This document shows positions 48,526 through 59,589 of a stretch of 64,000 bases of DNA, one piece after another. Within the stretch, counting starts at the first letter, position 1, and each line of letters begins with the position of its first letter. The notes under the pieces are model-generated. The model did not search any database, had not been told where the DNA came from, and was given only the letters and a program-made list of their open reading frames with translations. The translations under genes and the position numbers were made by a program. This stretch comes from Anagrus nilaparvatae (lineage: Eukaryota; Arthropoda; Insecta; Hymenoptera; Mymaridae): positions 2,728,001 to 2,792,000 of the forward strand of contig JAKSXM010000156.1 in NCBI GenBank assembly GCA_022575985.1, in the 5' to 3' direction.

Positions 48526-49519
48526 TTACCTGTTTTTTTTTTGCTTTTTATCTAAGGGTTCATCAATATCTTCCTCCGATTTGGATAGGCTGCTTTCATA
48601 ATGAAAATTTTCATTTTTGTTAGGTATTCGTTTTCTTTTTTGACTGCTGGTCTTATCATCAGCTATTCTCATCATATCGCTAGTGTTGCCATTACTATCT
48701 TCACTTCTTAGCACTTCTTCAACGCGTATTTCTTTTTCATAAGAATCTGCATATTATTAATAAAGAATATCAAAAAATATTATTACATTTGTTGAAACAA
48801 AAATTATTCGGTGAAAATTCGTTTTTGCTACTAAAGCATATGAAGTAGTATACATGCAAAATTGGGAAATTTAATTATTTGTTAATTTAAGATTATTTTT
48901 TATTATAAAACTAAAATGAAATCATGTTATAAAATTTTAAAGAATTGATAAGAGAAATTAATTTTAAAAAATTAAACGAGCTTTGCAGATTGAAAAATAG
49001 TACTTTTGTTGAGAACAAAAAACTGAATACCAAATTTTGTTTATACATTGTAATCAAGTAAGCAAATTTTTTTAAACATTATTTATATATTATTATACAT
49101 GGCAATCATTTTAGTATCTATATAGCTAATTGGAAGTTGCTTTTATTTATTTTTTTTTACTTTATAAAGTATTATAGAAAAGAGATAAAAGAATTCAGGA
49201 GGCATGCAAGAAAAAATGAATCCAGTTTTTTACTTACAAGGGCCTACCTATTGCTTTCGAATATTTTTTGTTTTCAGCTTTTACTTTAGTAATATCTATT
49301 TTTTTTAATTCGCAAGAATTCGCTCTCTTTACCGACAGCAAGAATTTTTTTACTCTCTTATCTATCCATGACTCTGATATTATTTCAAAAAGGTCGGAAC
49401 CAAAATATACAATATAGTAATTATTCTCTGAATCTTGATTAATTCCTGAAAAGATAATATTATCATGAAAGCTGAATTTTTTGCTTGTATATTTTTTTTG
49501 TAATTACGATACCATCCAT
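48526..49519 (-). CDS. Small unrecognised gene, charged C terminus
   Basis: I do not recognise this protein. Three exons join in frame: 49519-49513 (only ATG GAT G), 49445-49248 and 48746-48526, giving 141 residues to a TAG stop. The first part is a folded-looking segment (YYIVYFGSDLFEIISESWID) of the kind found at the N terminus of some insect BEN-domain or nuclear proteins. The rest is acidic and Lys-rich with nuclear-localisation-like runs (SSQKRKRIPNK, DKKQKKNR). A good donor, AACAG-GTAAGA, overlaps the stop codon near 48526, so a longer isoform with further downstream exons is possible. The minimal first coding exon is inferred from phase alone; the model could be a fragment of a larger decayed gene. 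Confidence 0.45.
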
Positions 49520-50054
49520 TTTTTTTATGATAAACAAACTAATATTTAATTAACTAATTATAAAAATTTTAATTCATTTTCATTAATTTTTCATCTTTAA
49601 TTATTGGTTATTCATAAATTAATAAATACAATAAAAATTATTTATAATATTTAAATTTTTAAAATAAATAAACTAGTAATATTTAAATTTTGATTCATAA
49701 GTCTTTTTGACGAGATAAAATATGCGAAAATGTCAAACCTTAGGTCACCATTACAGATCTGACTTTTTTTTATGAACAAATAATTATGAATAAGCTAATT
49801 AGCTACTGTAATATTAAATTTTTTTCTTAAAAAATGTCTTTTTTAAATTTCTGAGACATCAGTGTTACTAAAACCGGTCTTATTCCAGTTTTGGGGCCTA
49901 ATCTTGTAACACTGTCAATTAATCGATTATCTATTCCCACCTGTAGTAATATGTCAGCTATTTTAACTAACAAGTCTCTATTATTCTCATCTTATCTCTT
50001 ATCACGTTGTAAAAAAACCCCATTTTAATAACATAAAAATAAACATAAAGCTCT
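49520..50054. other. AT-rich spacer
   Basis: About 530 bases between the small minus-strand gene and the virus-derived segment. It should contain that gene's promoter if the gene is real. The phrase 'accggtcttattccagttttggggcctaatcttg' near 49873-49906 is more GC-rich than its surroundings but I cannot assign it. Confidence 0.3.
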
Positions 50055-51520
50055 TATAATGAGTTGTTTCATTCTAAATAGTGACGAATGTGAATTCCAA
50101 TAGCGTCCATTTCGTTTTTGAGCATTAGTACCAAACGTTCAATTTGGGAATCCGGTATTTGAGAATCAAGCGTTAACGCTGTCTGCAGAAGCCATTGTAT
50201 TGTATAACGGGTTAATTGATGATTCAAAATTATATGCATTGGTAGTATACGTGAAGAGTGGAGTACCTAGGAAAGCCTGGTTTAGAGCAACAATTGGGTT
50301 AGCTGCTGCATAAGGTTGGGTAACTCGTAAGATAAGTCAGTAGTTGGTCCAAAAGGCACAAAATCTGCTAGGATTCCAGATTCTTTAAAGTAGGTACAAT
50401 ATTCTGAAATTATTGGTAACAAGTTTTTAAACCACGATGGGTTGTCTAACATTGTATAGTCTAAGAGTTAAATTAGCACAGTGTCAGCAGCTACGGCTGA
50501 CAAAGCTAAGGCAGCGCCTCGAGTATTAAGAACATAGTCCCATTTAGTAGGAGCGACTACACAATCGATCATTTCTGGTTGTAGAAGAGCTGATCTTCTT
50601 TGTTGTTGCCAAGGTCCAAAGAAATAAACATCATTGATTGTGGTGTAAACTTCTGGTAAAATAGTAGCTCTAAGTCGAAATTCGGGGATAGCATCGTTGA
50701 GTGCATTTATAATTGCATTTTTCATTCCTATAAACATATGAATATTAGGTAGACAATAATATGCTGACTGAGGAGGTATTAGAGCAGCTATAGTAGTGGG
50801 TTTAATAACTGCAGAATCGGAAGGGAAAATCATTCCAAAGAAAGGAACTTCCATGAGTAAGCACAAATTATTTTATATACTGGTGTTCCTCGAAAAATTT
50901 TATTTTTTTTTATTTTAATGATAAAAATTTTAATTTACTAAAATTTCTATACTTTCTTACTTGAAGATTTTTACATCCGCCTTGTAGGCCAACGAAGCTT
51001 ATAAAGAACGTTTATATGTGTTCGTTTATGTTCTTTCATTGATAAATATCAGTAAAAGAAAGAACCCCTGACTCAAAAACTTAGTACGAAGTTTTTTGAG
51101 GGCTGTAGGCTACAAGGAGAGCAGTCTAGAGATAAATGGCTGCCAGTCGCAACCTGAGTTGCGGAATACTGGATTATCGGATATACAAATATCTATGAAT
51201 TGCACAATCTTCATAAGATTATAAGCGCTAGGAGTCCAATTCAAATAATTTGGTCTTTTAATCCTGGTTAAGGGATGACGCAAAAATCCTGCTTTCAGTT
51301 GGTCACGGATAGTTAAAGAATGTAATTTCTTTGGTTGGGCCGTTGGATCAGAGTCGGGTGACGGTTTAATATCATCTTGAGTATTAGGTACTATTTGAGG
51401 CACTGGAGCTTCATCAGTTGAGTCGCCTGTTGACTTGTAGAGTTGTTTTGTAGCATCATTAAGTTACTGAGCTTTTGTAGTCAGCTCTTCTATCTGTTTA
51501 GTGTTTGAATTTTTCATTGT
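50055..51520 (-). pseudogene. Endogenous viral element, possibly dsRNA-virus capsid-like
   Basis: Reading the minus strand, a virus-like protein gene appears in pieces: a start and about 15 codons from 51518 to a stop near 51467, an open piece at 51403-51110, a disrupted stretch of about 240 bases, another open piece at 50866-50468, then more homologous-looking sequence down to about 50055 in shifted frames. Codon composition is less AT-biased than in neighbouring host genes, with many Pro, Ala, Trp and Gln codons. Short phrases such as LMKIVQFIDI with a following DWQPF, and IPPQSAYY, remind me of capsid proteins of partitivirus-like dsRNA viruses, but this assignment is from memory and tentative. 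Frameshifts, stops and the inserted block show that it is not functional as a viral gene. No polymerase is seen nearby. Confidence 0.45.
50869..51109. repeat. Inserted block splitting the viral element
   Basis: Between the two longer open pieces of the viral element lies a block whose ends are inverted: TTGTAGGCCAACGAAGCTT near 50981 and GGGCTGTAGGCTACAAGG near 51101 on the plus strand share a 'tgtaggc-(t)acaagg' mirror, with AT-rich sequence beside it. The stretch between has 'tgttctttcattgataaatatcagtaaaagaaagaacc', itself a hairpin. It may be a small insertion or a local rearrangement within the viral sequence. Confidence 0.3.
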
Positions 51521-52382
51521 AAAAATATTTTATAATTATTTCAAGTTTTTTAAGTTTATAAAACTTAGAAACAGGTTTGAATAGTTCTGAGAAACGATTC
51601 TTCGTTTGTAACAATGTATTGTAGCAATAATAAATATTTAATAATAAAAAGAATTAATTTAACTTCGTACTATAATGCTAAAATACATTATTACTATTAA
51701 AAAGAAAAGGATTTTACCTGGCTTATGTTGAAGTGTGATATGTAAAGATACACACACACACACGACTGGAAGCATGCATTGGTAAAGGATTAGTTAAATA
51801 AATTTATAGAAAATAATTTTTATTTATTAATGATATGATTTATTTTAAATTAAGTAAGAATTTGATTTTATTTATTTGTTAAATATAATAAAAATATTAT
51901 ACATAATTTACGGTGGCCACACTCATACTATTTCATACACGCAAAATTTAATTTAAAAGAAAATTTGCGATGATTAAATTTACGCTCCTTTTCTTCTATG
52001 TAAAATATTCGCACAGAAAATAGTGAATTTGCATGTGGATTTTTATGGAAAGACTCTTAGTGATGGGATGGACCTCGTCTACACGACAGGTATTTTTTGT
52101 CTGCTTAGAAATGTTCTCCATTCTCACTAATTTAATTTTCTTTGAATTTGAAGGTCACCATACACGAGCACATTTTAGTACAATATACAACACATGATTT
52201 TTAATAAAGTCACTTGGAGAGCATATCACATCTATAGGGACAAAAAGGAGCGCGCGAGAGATTACATGCTTAGTCCGATTTCTACGAAATCCATAGGATG
52301 ACAAAACGAGTTATTCTGTTGAAACTCAAATGGCCTCCACTTATCGTTTAATAATATCAATTTTAGGGCTGTAATTATTAAA
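51521..52382. other. Spacer with short CA repeat
   Basis: About 860 bases without a supported gene. A (CA)n run of 7-8 units lies near 51751-51766. The stretch from 51900 onward is slightly less AT-rich. No repeat family is recognised. Confidence 0.35.
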
Positions 52383-52575
52383 TTAATTACATAATACAAT
52401 TGGCGAACAATTTAATTCAAATTCAAACAAAAACACCGCATTAAAATCTGATAATAACAGTTTTCCATCGCTATCTTTTTCTGTCCAGTCTTCATTAAAA
52501 TGACAAAATCCTTTGTTCATTTTATATACTCTAAAAAAATATAAATAGCAATTTAAGCAATTTATTTTATTTTTA
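52383..52575 (-). CDS. Unrecognised short ORF or 3' exon
   Basis: On the minus strand an acceptor-like CTATTTATATTTTTTTAG leads into an open stretch containing MNKGFCHFNEDWTEKDSDGK and ending SPIVLCN before a stop at 52383. Amino-acid composition is coding-like, but I recognise no family and cannot connect it convincingly to an upstream exon. It may belong with the decayed frame at 52640-52960. Low confidence. Confidence 0.25.
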
Positions 52576-52645
52576 TTTAATATTTGCAACACTTTTAGAG
52601 TAGAGAATGATTTTTATTTTGTTATTTAAAAATTTAACTTAAAAA

Positions 52646-52960
52646 TATGTTTTAAGGCCTCTGTTTGGATTATCTTTTAAGTCATCGATAATGCTCATTA
52701 ATTGTACTGGTTCTAATTTATTATCAGTGTTTCAGTTTAATGAATTTATTATCAATTCTTCTTCATAATATGAGGATTCTATTTGAGGTTCATTGTTCAA
52801 TAATCTGCTAAGACGTTGGACATCCTCATGCTTTACATTGACGGCAACGTACTTTTCATCGCTTTCAATATTATCTATATCAATCTCATCGTCTGCAATT
52901 TTAAAATCAGCTATATAGTCTAAAAACTTCAGTTTATCTATTCATTCATTTTTCTCAAAC
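52646..52960 (-). pseudogene. Decayed ORF with two in-frame TGA codons
   Basis: On the minus strand a single frame of about 100 codons runs from about 52960 to a TAA near 52648, interrupted by two TGA codons (near 52945 and 52737). Between them the composition is clearly coding-like: acidic and Ile-rich (ADFKIADDEIDIDNIESDEK, VKHEDVQRLSRLLNN). After the second TGA the frame stays open through LMSIIDDLKDNPNR. An acceptor TTTTTAG lies before the LDYIAD segment, so the first TGA could be intronic and the second the true stop of a genuine exon. The acidic tail is reminiscent of pogo/Tigger-type transposase C termini, but this is only a resemblance. Confidence 0.35.
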
Positions 52961-53124
52961 ATATGCTATTTGCTGTATTCTGTTTAATTTTTTTTAGAAT
53001 TCGTTGATTTAGATATTCGGAGTTTTATATATTATAAACAGAGACACTTGCGTATGAAGTTACAAATGAAGCGTTGTTAGAACCCTGAGAAATTAGGTTC
53101 TCAAAAGGATATAATCCTATCAAT

Positions 53125-53607
53125 CTAACTCGTTTTTGGTAGTATGAGTAGAATCCCTGCAAAGGTGGTCATTGAAATATAGATCCAAATTAAGTCACTA
53201 TCAGTCTGGTCATCAGGCTCTAGGCATCTGCCTTCGATTTTTGCTAGTTCAGGTTTGCAAACACAAATTTTAGCATTATGTTGGCATATTGTCCCATGTT
53301 GGATACAAATTATCGAGTCCATTCCACACTCTTCACCTAATTTTAATGCTTTAATGCATCTGTTTCCTTTCCTAAAAATAAATATAAATATTGTTAATAG
53401 TACTATCAGGTATATAATGAATGCTTCTAATATTTCAGTGTCAAAATTGTTAACTTTTACAATTGCATGTTTGTTGCAGATTTTATTTTCATACGTGAAG
53501 CTGGGAAACGGGAACATATATTTTTGTAACAATAACTAAATCCTTGCACGCAAAAATTCTTTAAGCTATCGCAAGTTTCGTTAACTATCCTAATTTTTAA
53601 ACGGGAT

Positions 53608-53639
<32 letters not shown>

Positions 53640-53793
53640 CCTTTTCCACATGTGAAAACTTCTAATAAATAGAGAAAAGAAAAAAAATATGTTAATAATC
53701 TAAATTTTTATATAATTAGGGAAATTATAGCTTATTTTGATTACCTGTACAATTTGACATCATTATAATCATGAAAAGTATTTTCTTTAGCAT
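53125..53793 (-). CDS. Small EB-domain, cysteine-rich membrane protein
   Basis: Three exons join in frame: 53793-53745, 53584-53461 and 53371-53125, 139 residues. Exon 1 encodes a short hydrophobic signal peptide (KKILFMIIMMSNC). Four cysteines follow in ETCDSLKNFCVQGFSYCYKN and nearby, then a full EB-type module: RCIKALKLGEECGMDSIIC, then C-x6-C-x-C in CQHNAKICVCKPEL and a final GRCLEP. The C terminus is hydrophobic (LIWIYISMTTFAGILLIL), giving a single membrane pass or anchor. EB modules occur in many secreted or membrane proteins of insects and nematodes, with no single function. The exon 1-2 join needs the acceptor GGATAG at 53585, since the alternative TTAG three bases earlier would hit a stop. 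A (TA)n tract of about 24 bases lies in intron 1. Confidence 0.6.
53617..53640. repeat. (TA)n microsatellite
   Basis: About twelve TA units within the first intron of the EB-domain gene. Likely length-polymorphic. Confidence 0.85.
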
Positions 53794-53861
53794 TATGCAG
53801 TTAATTAATAAGTATCGTTAATTCAAAATCGGTATCTTTGGTTGTTAATTAACTATAACTA

Positions 53862-54318
53862 TCGAGATTTGTTTGAAATAATTATAACTTGCTCCTTAGA
53901 CACGTGGACGTATTCTAAAATTTTGCTAATTTCCCTTTTTAGGTTATCATTTACGTTTTTTGAGTCTTCCAAGCCAAAGATTACAATATTTTTTGACCTA
54001 GCAATATTTTTTAATCTATTAACTTCATTTTTTAGTGTATTTATTTCTTTGTTGGCTTCTACGATTTCATTTTTATTTACGTTCACTTGGTTTTTTACGG
54101 CTTTAAACTCTTCACCATTTCTTTTAACCGTCTCTAAAATTTCCGAAAACATATCCTTTATTTCTCCGGTAGTTAGTTCTTTGTCTTGAGACATTTTGTA
54201 TAATTAGAATTTAATGAGAAATTATTTAAAATAGAAATATAAAATTGAAATAATCGAGCGGTATTTTAGGGTTATAACTCGCACGTCTGTATCCGACCGC
54301 TGCTCGCGCCGAACTCCT
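53862..54318 (-). mobile_element. 5' part of a LINE: leader and ORF1 N terminus
   Basis: On the minus strand an open frame of 111 codons begins at 54194 (MSQDKELTTGEIKDMFSEIL) with a long heptad coiled coil (NKNEIVEANKEINTLKNEVN) followed by SKNIVIFGLEDSKNVNDNL, the start of the RRM-like part of LINE ORF1 proteins. It stops abruptly at 53862. Upstream of the start, 54195-54318 is distinctly GC-rich (contains GAGCAGCGGTCGGATACAGA), as LINE 5' leaders often are. Keeping a 5' end while losing the rest is the opposite of usual LINE truncation, so a later break or insertion is likely; the fragment at 47750-47985 could be its missing continuation. Confidence 0.6.
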
Positions 54319-55026
54319 GAAATAATTATATATAATTAATTTATATATGACACTTTATATTTTAAGCAATTAAATTTTTTAATCATTCATCGCAATAATA
54401 GTAAACCAAAAATTTAATCAAAAATTAAATCTAAAAAAAAATTGTATCATAAAAAACAATACAAGTAAATTTTTTAAAACAGTAATACAGTTATTAAACC
54501 ATTGACTGTCTATGGTCCTTTTTTGTCATTGACCATAAATGCTTTCAAATACAACGGATCCTAAAAGAGTGGTGTTTTATTTTTAGTAAGGCTTTGTGGT
54601 TTTGGATTTAGATACTTTTGGGGCACTCTCGTAGTAAATTTCATTTTTAACAACTCTACCGTGGCTTTTTCCTGCTCCTATAACTCTTTGTGACCTTTTG
54701 TTTTTAATTTGCGCTGCTACATTTAGTAAGTTTTCATCAATGAACTATAATTTCTAAATATCTTAAATAAAACTTTTAAGATTTTCTAGGCAGAAACGTT
54801 TTTTTTTATAAAATTATATGCCATGTTTAATTTTTGGAAGCTGCTAGGACCTAAAACTATATGTAAAACTTAACAAAGAATCATTGTTGGTCAATTTTGG
54901 TGGCAAATTTATACAATCGTAGCATACTGTCTTTCGTCTTCTGGATGAGTATCTGACCACACTAGAGCTTATAGGACTTATAGCTCTATCATTCCCTTAA
55001 AACCCAGACATCTTTCTATGTATCCA
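54319..55026. other. Spacer before the large fold-back element
   Basis: About 700 bases with no supported gene. The part 54595-55020 contains scraps such as 'gtagtaaatttcattttt' and 'cgtcttctggatgagtatctga' that on the minus strand resemble degraded transposase-like sequence, but no frame is intact enough to name. Confidence 0.3.
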
Positions 55027-57161
55027 CACGGTAGAGCTGCTTTGGTTGAATATTCAACCAATTGGTTGAATTTCGCAGTTTTTGGTTGAATTTTCAACCA
55101 ATTGGTTGAATATTAAACCAAACACTGCGATTTTCAACCAAAAACTGCGATATTCAACCAAAAACTGCGAAATTCAACCAATTGGTTGAATATTCAACCA
55201 ATTGGTTGAATTTTCAACCAAAACTGGTTTAATTTTCAACCAAATGCTAAAATATAAAATAAAAACGATGTTTTTATAGTACAGGGTAAGAAATGATCAG
55301 GGCATCCATTAAAAGTGAATGAATTTTATTATATTATTGTAATTAGTAATTTTTTATGTACTGCTTCTTTTGGCTTTGAAACTGAGGAATGACTAATTAA
55401 AAAGGTTATCATACGATATAAAATAACAAAATGGCGGCTACCTTGAGAAAGTTAAAATGATATAAAAAGCCTTTAATTTTCGAGCAAAAGTAGCTGTAAA
55501 ATTTTTTTTTAAACATAAAAATATTAAAACTCGACGACATCCCGAAATTTTAGCATTCATTAAGTTGCTTAGTAAGTTTAAAGTAAATTGGTGCAGATTT
55601 TATCACGCAATCGTGTGCATTACTTTTCAAAAACGTTGTTTCGAGTAAAATGGCTTTAAAGTTTTCGATGAATTTTTTCGGTACTTTTAGTTATTAAATT
55701 ATTTATTTTAATGCAAGAGATCTGATTAACACAAAATTATTCGACACATCAATGATTCTACACAAAAAAGTTTTTCGGAATCGTTCTATACCAAAAATCG
55801 TTGAGCTAAAAATAACACAAATTTTTTTTTAGTCAAAGTATTCAACACTTATTTCTTTCGTATGCTAGCATAAATAAATATCACTTAAAACAGCGTATTG
55901 AATATTTCGATTAGAAAAAATTTGTGTTGATCTTTTCGGTACAAGGATTTTCGGTGTAGAACGATTCCGCAAAACTTTCTTGTGTAGAATTATTGATTTG
56001 TCGAATAATTTTGTGATGATCAGATCCCTTGCCTATTTTAACATGGAACATGTTCGTTAGATAGGGTATTTGAAAAAGTTTAGCTAGGCAGGGGGTGGGG
56101 TGTGAAATGGACTTAGAATATTTTTGATTTAGGGACTTAGAATAATTTGAAGTGGAAGCCTGATCAGGCTCTGATAAGAACAAGAACTTAGAGGATTACT
56201 TTATGTTTATGGACTTACGATAATTTATATTTCAGGATTTATTGTAATTTCGGTTTTTGGATTTATTACTATTATGAGTGACATGAACATGTTCCTCGAT
56301 GTTCCATGCTCGTTGGTTGTGTAGTTACACAAACCGGTTATAAATTTTTCTATTTGTTAGAGAAATTTATAACAGAAAACTCTAGATCAAAAAAATTAAA
56401 ATCGGTCACGTAGTTTTAGAGAAATCTTAATTAGAAGGTGTAAAAACATAGTTTTCTAAATAAGAATACAATTTTTTTTTTGTATATTTAAGTAGACTTA
56501 TAAGTTATCAGTTATTTTTTAGCCATAAAGTTATCTTTTTGGTTTTCATACTGAACCTGTAGCTGATTTTACCCCTGCTGCTTGTCTGATTTGCCATTTT
56601 TTACCATTTTGGCACGGCTAAATTTGGCGTCATAAACAATCGCGAATATTATCAAAATGACCAGTTCCGACATAATTTTAACTATATTTAACAAGAAGGA
56701 TTTAAAAATAATTTTTTTATAATATACTCTTGAGACATAAAGTAATTAATAAAAAAAAATAATTTGATTATTAAAAAAAAAATTAGGTAAAAAGACAGGA
56801 AGTGAAAGCATACAATATTAAGTTTAAAAAAATTTATCCATACTATGTACAGAGCCAATAGAAGTAGTACATAAAAAATTACTGATTACAATAATATAAT
56901 AAAATTCATTTACTTTTAATGGATGCCCTGAACATTTCTTACCCTGTACTATAAAAACATCGTTTTTATTTTGTATTTTAGCTTTTGGTTAAAAATTAAA
57001 CCAGTTTTGGTTGAATTTCGCAGTTTTTGGTTGAATATCGCAGTTTTTGGTTGAAAATCGCAGTGTTTGGTTTAATATTCAACCAATTGGTTGAAAATTC
57101 AACCAAAAACTGCGAAATTCAACCAATTGGTTGAATATTCAACCAAAGCAGCTCTACCGTG
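55027..57161. mobile_element. 2.1 kb fold-back element with TTGGTTGAA arrays
   Basis: Ends CACGGTAGAGCTGCTTTGG and its exact reverse complement. Just inside, each arm carries a run of the unit TTGGTTGAATATTCAACCAA and variants alternating with 'ttttggttgaatttcgcag', about nine units on each side. The arms then continue as single-copy inverted sequence (left through 'aaaaacgatgttttt', 'acagggtaagaaatg', 'catccattaaaagtgaatgaa', right with the mirror) to about 55375 and 56845. The interior of about 1.45 kb has no convincing gene; open frames there are short. The target duplication is not clear. Arms with tandem internal repeats are typical of fold-back elements, but I do not recognise the family. 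Confidence 0.75.
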
Positions 57162-59589
57162 CATGTGTTAATCAATCTACTGATGTTATTTTGTCATGAT
57201 ATAGATATGTACATCCCATACTCTTGAAACTCTTTTGGCAGTGTTCTGCCATATTTGCAGACTCAAGTGACCATGTGTGGTGTGCCATTTCCTCATAACA
57301 TAGTGGGTTGTCAAATTTTTACTCTTCAAAACTTTAAACTAATTTTTCTCGAAACTACTTTTTTTGAATTGGCGTGACACATTACTCAAAAACGGCTAAT
57401 CTGATCTACCTGAAATTTTTTTTTTGCAATTTTTTTTTTTTTTTTAAATGGTTAATTTTTCAAAAAACGTTCCCATTTTTGAAAAATTATTTTATTTTTT
57501 TTTTTTAGGTTCATCTAGAAAATACACGTGTTTTAACATTTTTTTTCCTTTTTCTTTTTACACTTATATTGGATGCTCCAGATGTCACCAATTTCAAAAC
57601 ATGCCGACTTTCTACAGCTGTAACTCCGCCATCTTAGAAAATTTTTTCCCCAAAATTTAGAATTTTCTATTTTAATATTTAAAAAATATTCTCCTAAAAT
57701 TTTATTCATTTATTTCACCTCCTTTATAAAAAAATCCTATCTGGAAAAACATAACATTTCATAGCCTTCTCCACTTAATATGCTATTAGAGCAAAATTTA
57801 AACGAGAAACATAAAATTTTTTTTTTCAGCCCTTCCTTTGCGGGGTACCTAAATTTAAAAGTTCTACAGTATAAAAGAAAAATTCTTCGGTGTCTTAGTT
57901 GAGAAAGAATCATCCATATGAATATTATTATAACATTGAAAATATAAATTTTTGGAAAAATTAATGATTACAAATAAATATTAATACTTCGGCAAAGTAT
58001 ATCTTATATCTTATGAATCTGCTTAAAAATTGCCAGAACTTTTAAGCAAAATTATATAATTATAAAATAGTAGTGAGTTATTGTTAATTCGGATTTTCCG
58101 AATTTACACAATTTTTATTAATATTGATTAAATTTTTTAAATTAAACCTTGGTAATATTATAAAAAATTAAAGCATACAAGTAATAACTTAACTTTCCTT
58201 GAAACCAGCAAAATTGAAACAAGATAATTTGGTAGTTTACAAAGTTATTAATAATAAGAAAAATTATATTGAAAAGTTTATTATCTTTTTGTTATATATT
58301 TAATTAATTTTTAAGTGTGCATAAACAATTTTTGTCTTTAATTAATTTATTAACGAATAAACACGAAAATAGTAACAGTTAATTGCACAAAGGTGCACGA
58401 TAAATTGTTTTTTTTTTACTAGATGATGTATTTAAATAGTGGCCGAAGAGTTTAGGTTTTCATACTCTTTCTTGTTTCAGTATAATCATAAATAATTTTT
58501 ATCAACGTTAAAAATTGTATTTTATTAATGACGTATTACAATGTTCAGCATTCGTACACTATAGCTAACAATAGTTCAAAAATTGGGCAAAATACAAAAA
58601 TCATATTACATTAAAATATTATTGCAAGTAAAATGTTTCCGTATTAGAATAAATATATGAGAAAATGATTTTATTATATATGGCCTTAAGCTTTTGGTTA
58701 AAATCATATTTTACCTCCATTTTTTAAATGCGATAAAAAAAGCCCAAAGAAATAATTCTTTATTTATCTTGTAAAACACGTTGTATAAAGGCTTAATTTA
58801 AGTTTACTAGTTAAAAATAGATGATCTTTATAAAGATGTAAAATTAAGTCTTTTCTTAATCATTTGATGAAGAAAAGTCTGATGCTGATTGTTTCGAGGT
58901 AAATTAACTTTAAAATCTAACAATGATGATTGGGAAGGTACTTAGATAATAATATATTAAAAATGTTAAATCTAATTTAATAATAATATTGTAATATACT
59001 GTTGTTCTATTCAAAGTTATAGATTTCTATAAAGCTTTACGCAGAGAAAAAAATTATATGTTTTTGGACGAGTGATTTTTACCACAAATAAATGTATTTA
59101 TTATTATTATTGCTTTGAATATTTATTTTGTAAATTATGAAAAAATAATTCTCCATCACATAATTTTTATAACTACAAACATGCGACTCTGAAGGTTGCA
59201 AAAACCTGCAAACTACCCTTTTTCGGGAATTGAATTGGTATGCATAATATTAAAAAATTATTTTTATTCAATAAATTAAACAAATATACAAGATTTTATT
59301 TATTTCATAGAATATTATTTTAGGATAGAGTTTGTAAAATTTGTAGTAATCTATAATATATATTATAAAAAATATTTAAAAAATTTTTCGATTTTGGCAG
59401 GAACTTTTTAACCCTTAGAAAAATAGTTCGTTTTTATGGCAAAAAAACTGTACGCCCGCGTGTATTTTTTTTATATAAAACAGATGAAGTTTGAAGAAAT
59501 GGCGTATAAAATTTTTTAATTGTTACATTCAATCATTTAGTGCAGAATGTATTAGAATTATTTCTTGCAGTTAAAATAGAATTTTTTAT
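57162..59589. other. AT-rich intergenic region
   Basis: About 2.4 kb between the fold-back element and the 3' end of the transporter gene. No gene, RNA or repeat family is recognised. Homopolymer T runs are frequent near 57420-57505, and 'actacaaacatgcgactctgaaggttgc' near 59173-59200 is locally GC-richer. It should contain the polyadenylation site of the transporter. Confidence 0.35.

Noticed and set aside
52383..54318. Polydnavirus-type proviral segment
   Set aside because: No recognisable bracovirus gene family or circle-junction motif was seen; only an inference from the possible host group.
55911..56183. Minus-strand open frame of 90 codons inside the fold-back element
   Set aside because: No family resemblance and composition typical of chance; interior of a repeat.
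55027..57161. CRISPR-like array because of the regular repeats
   Set aside because: Units are adjacent palindromic variants without unique spacers, in a eukaryotic genome, and lie in inverted arms.
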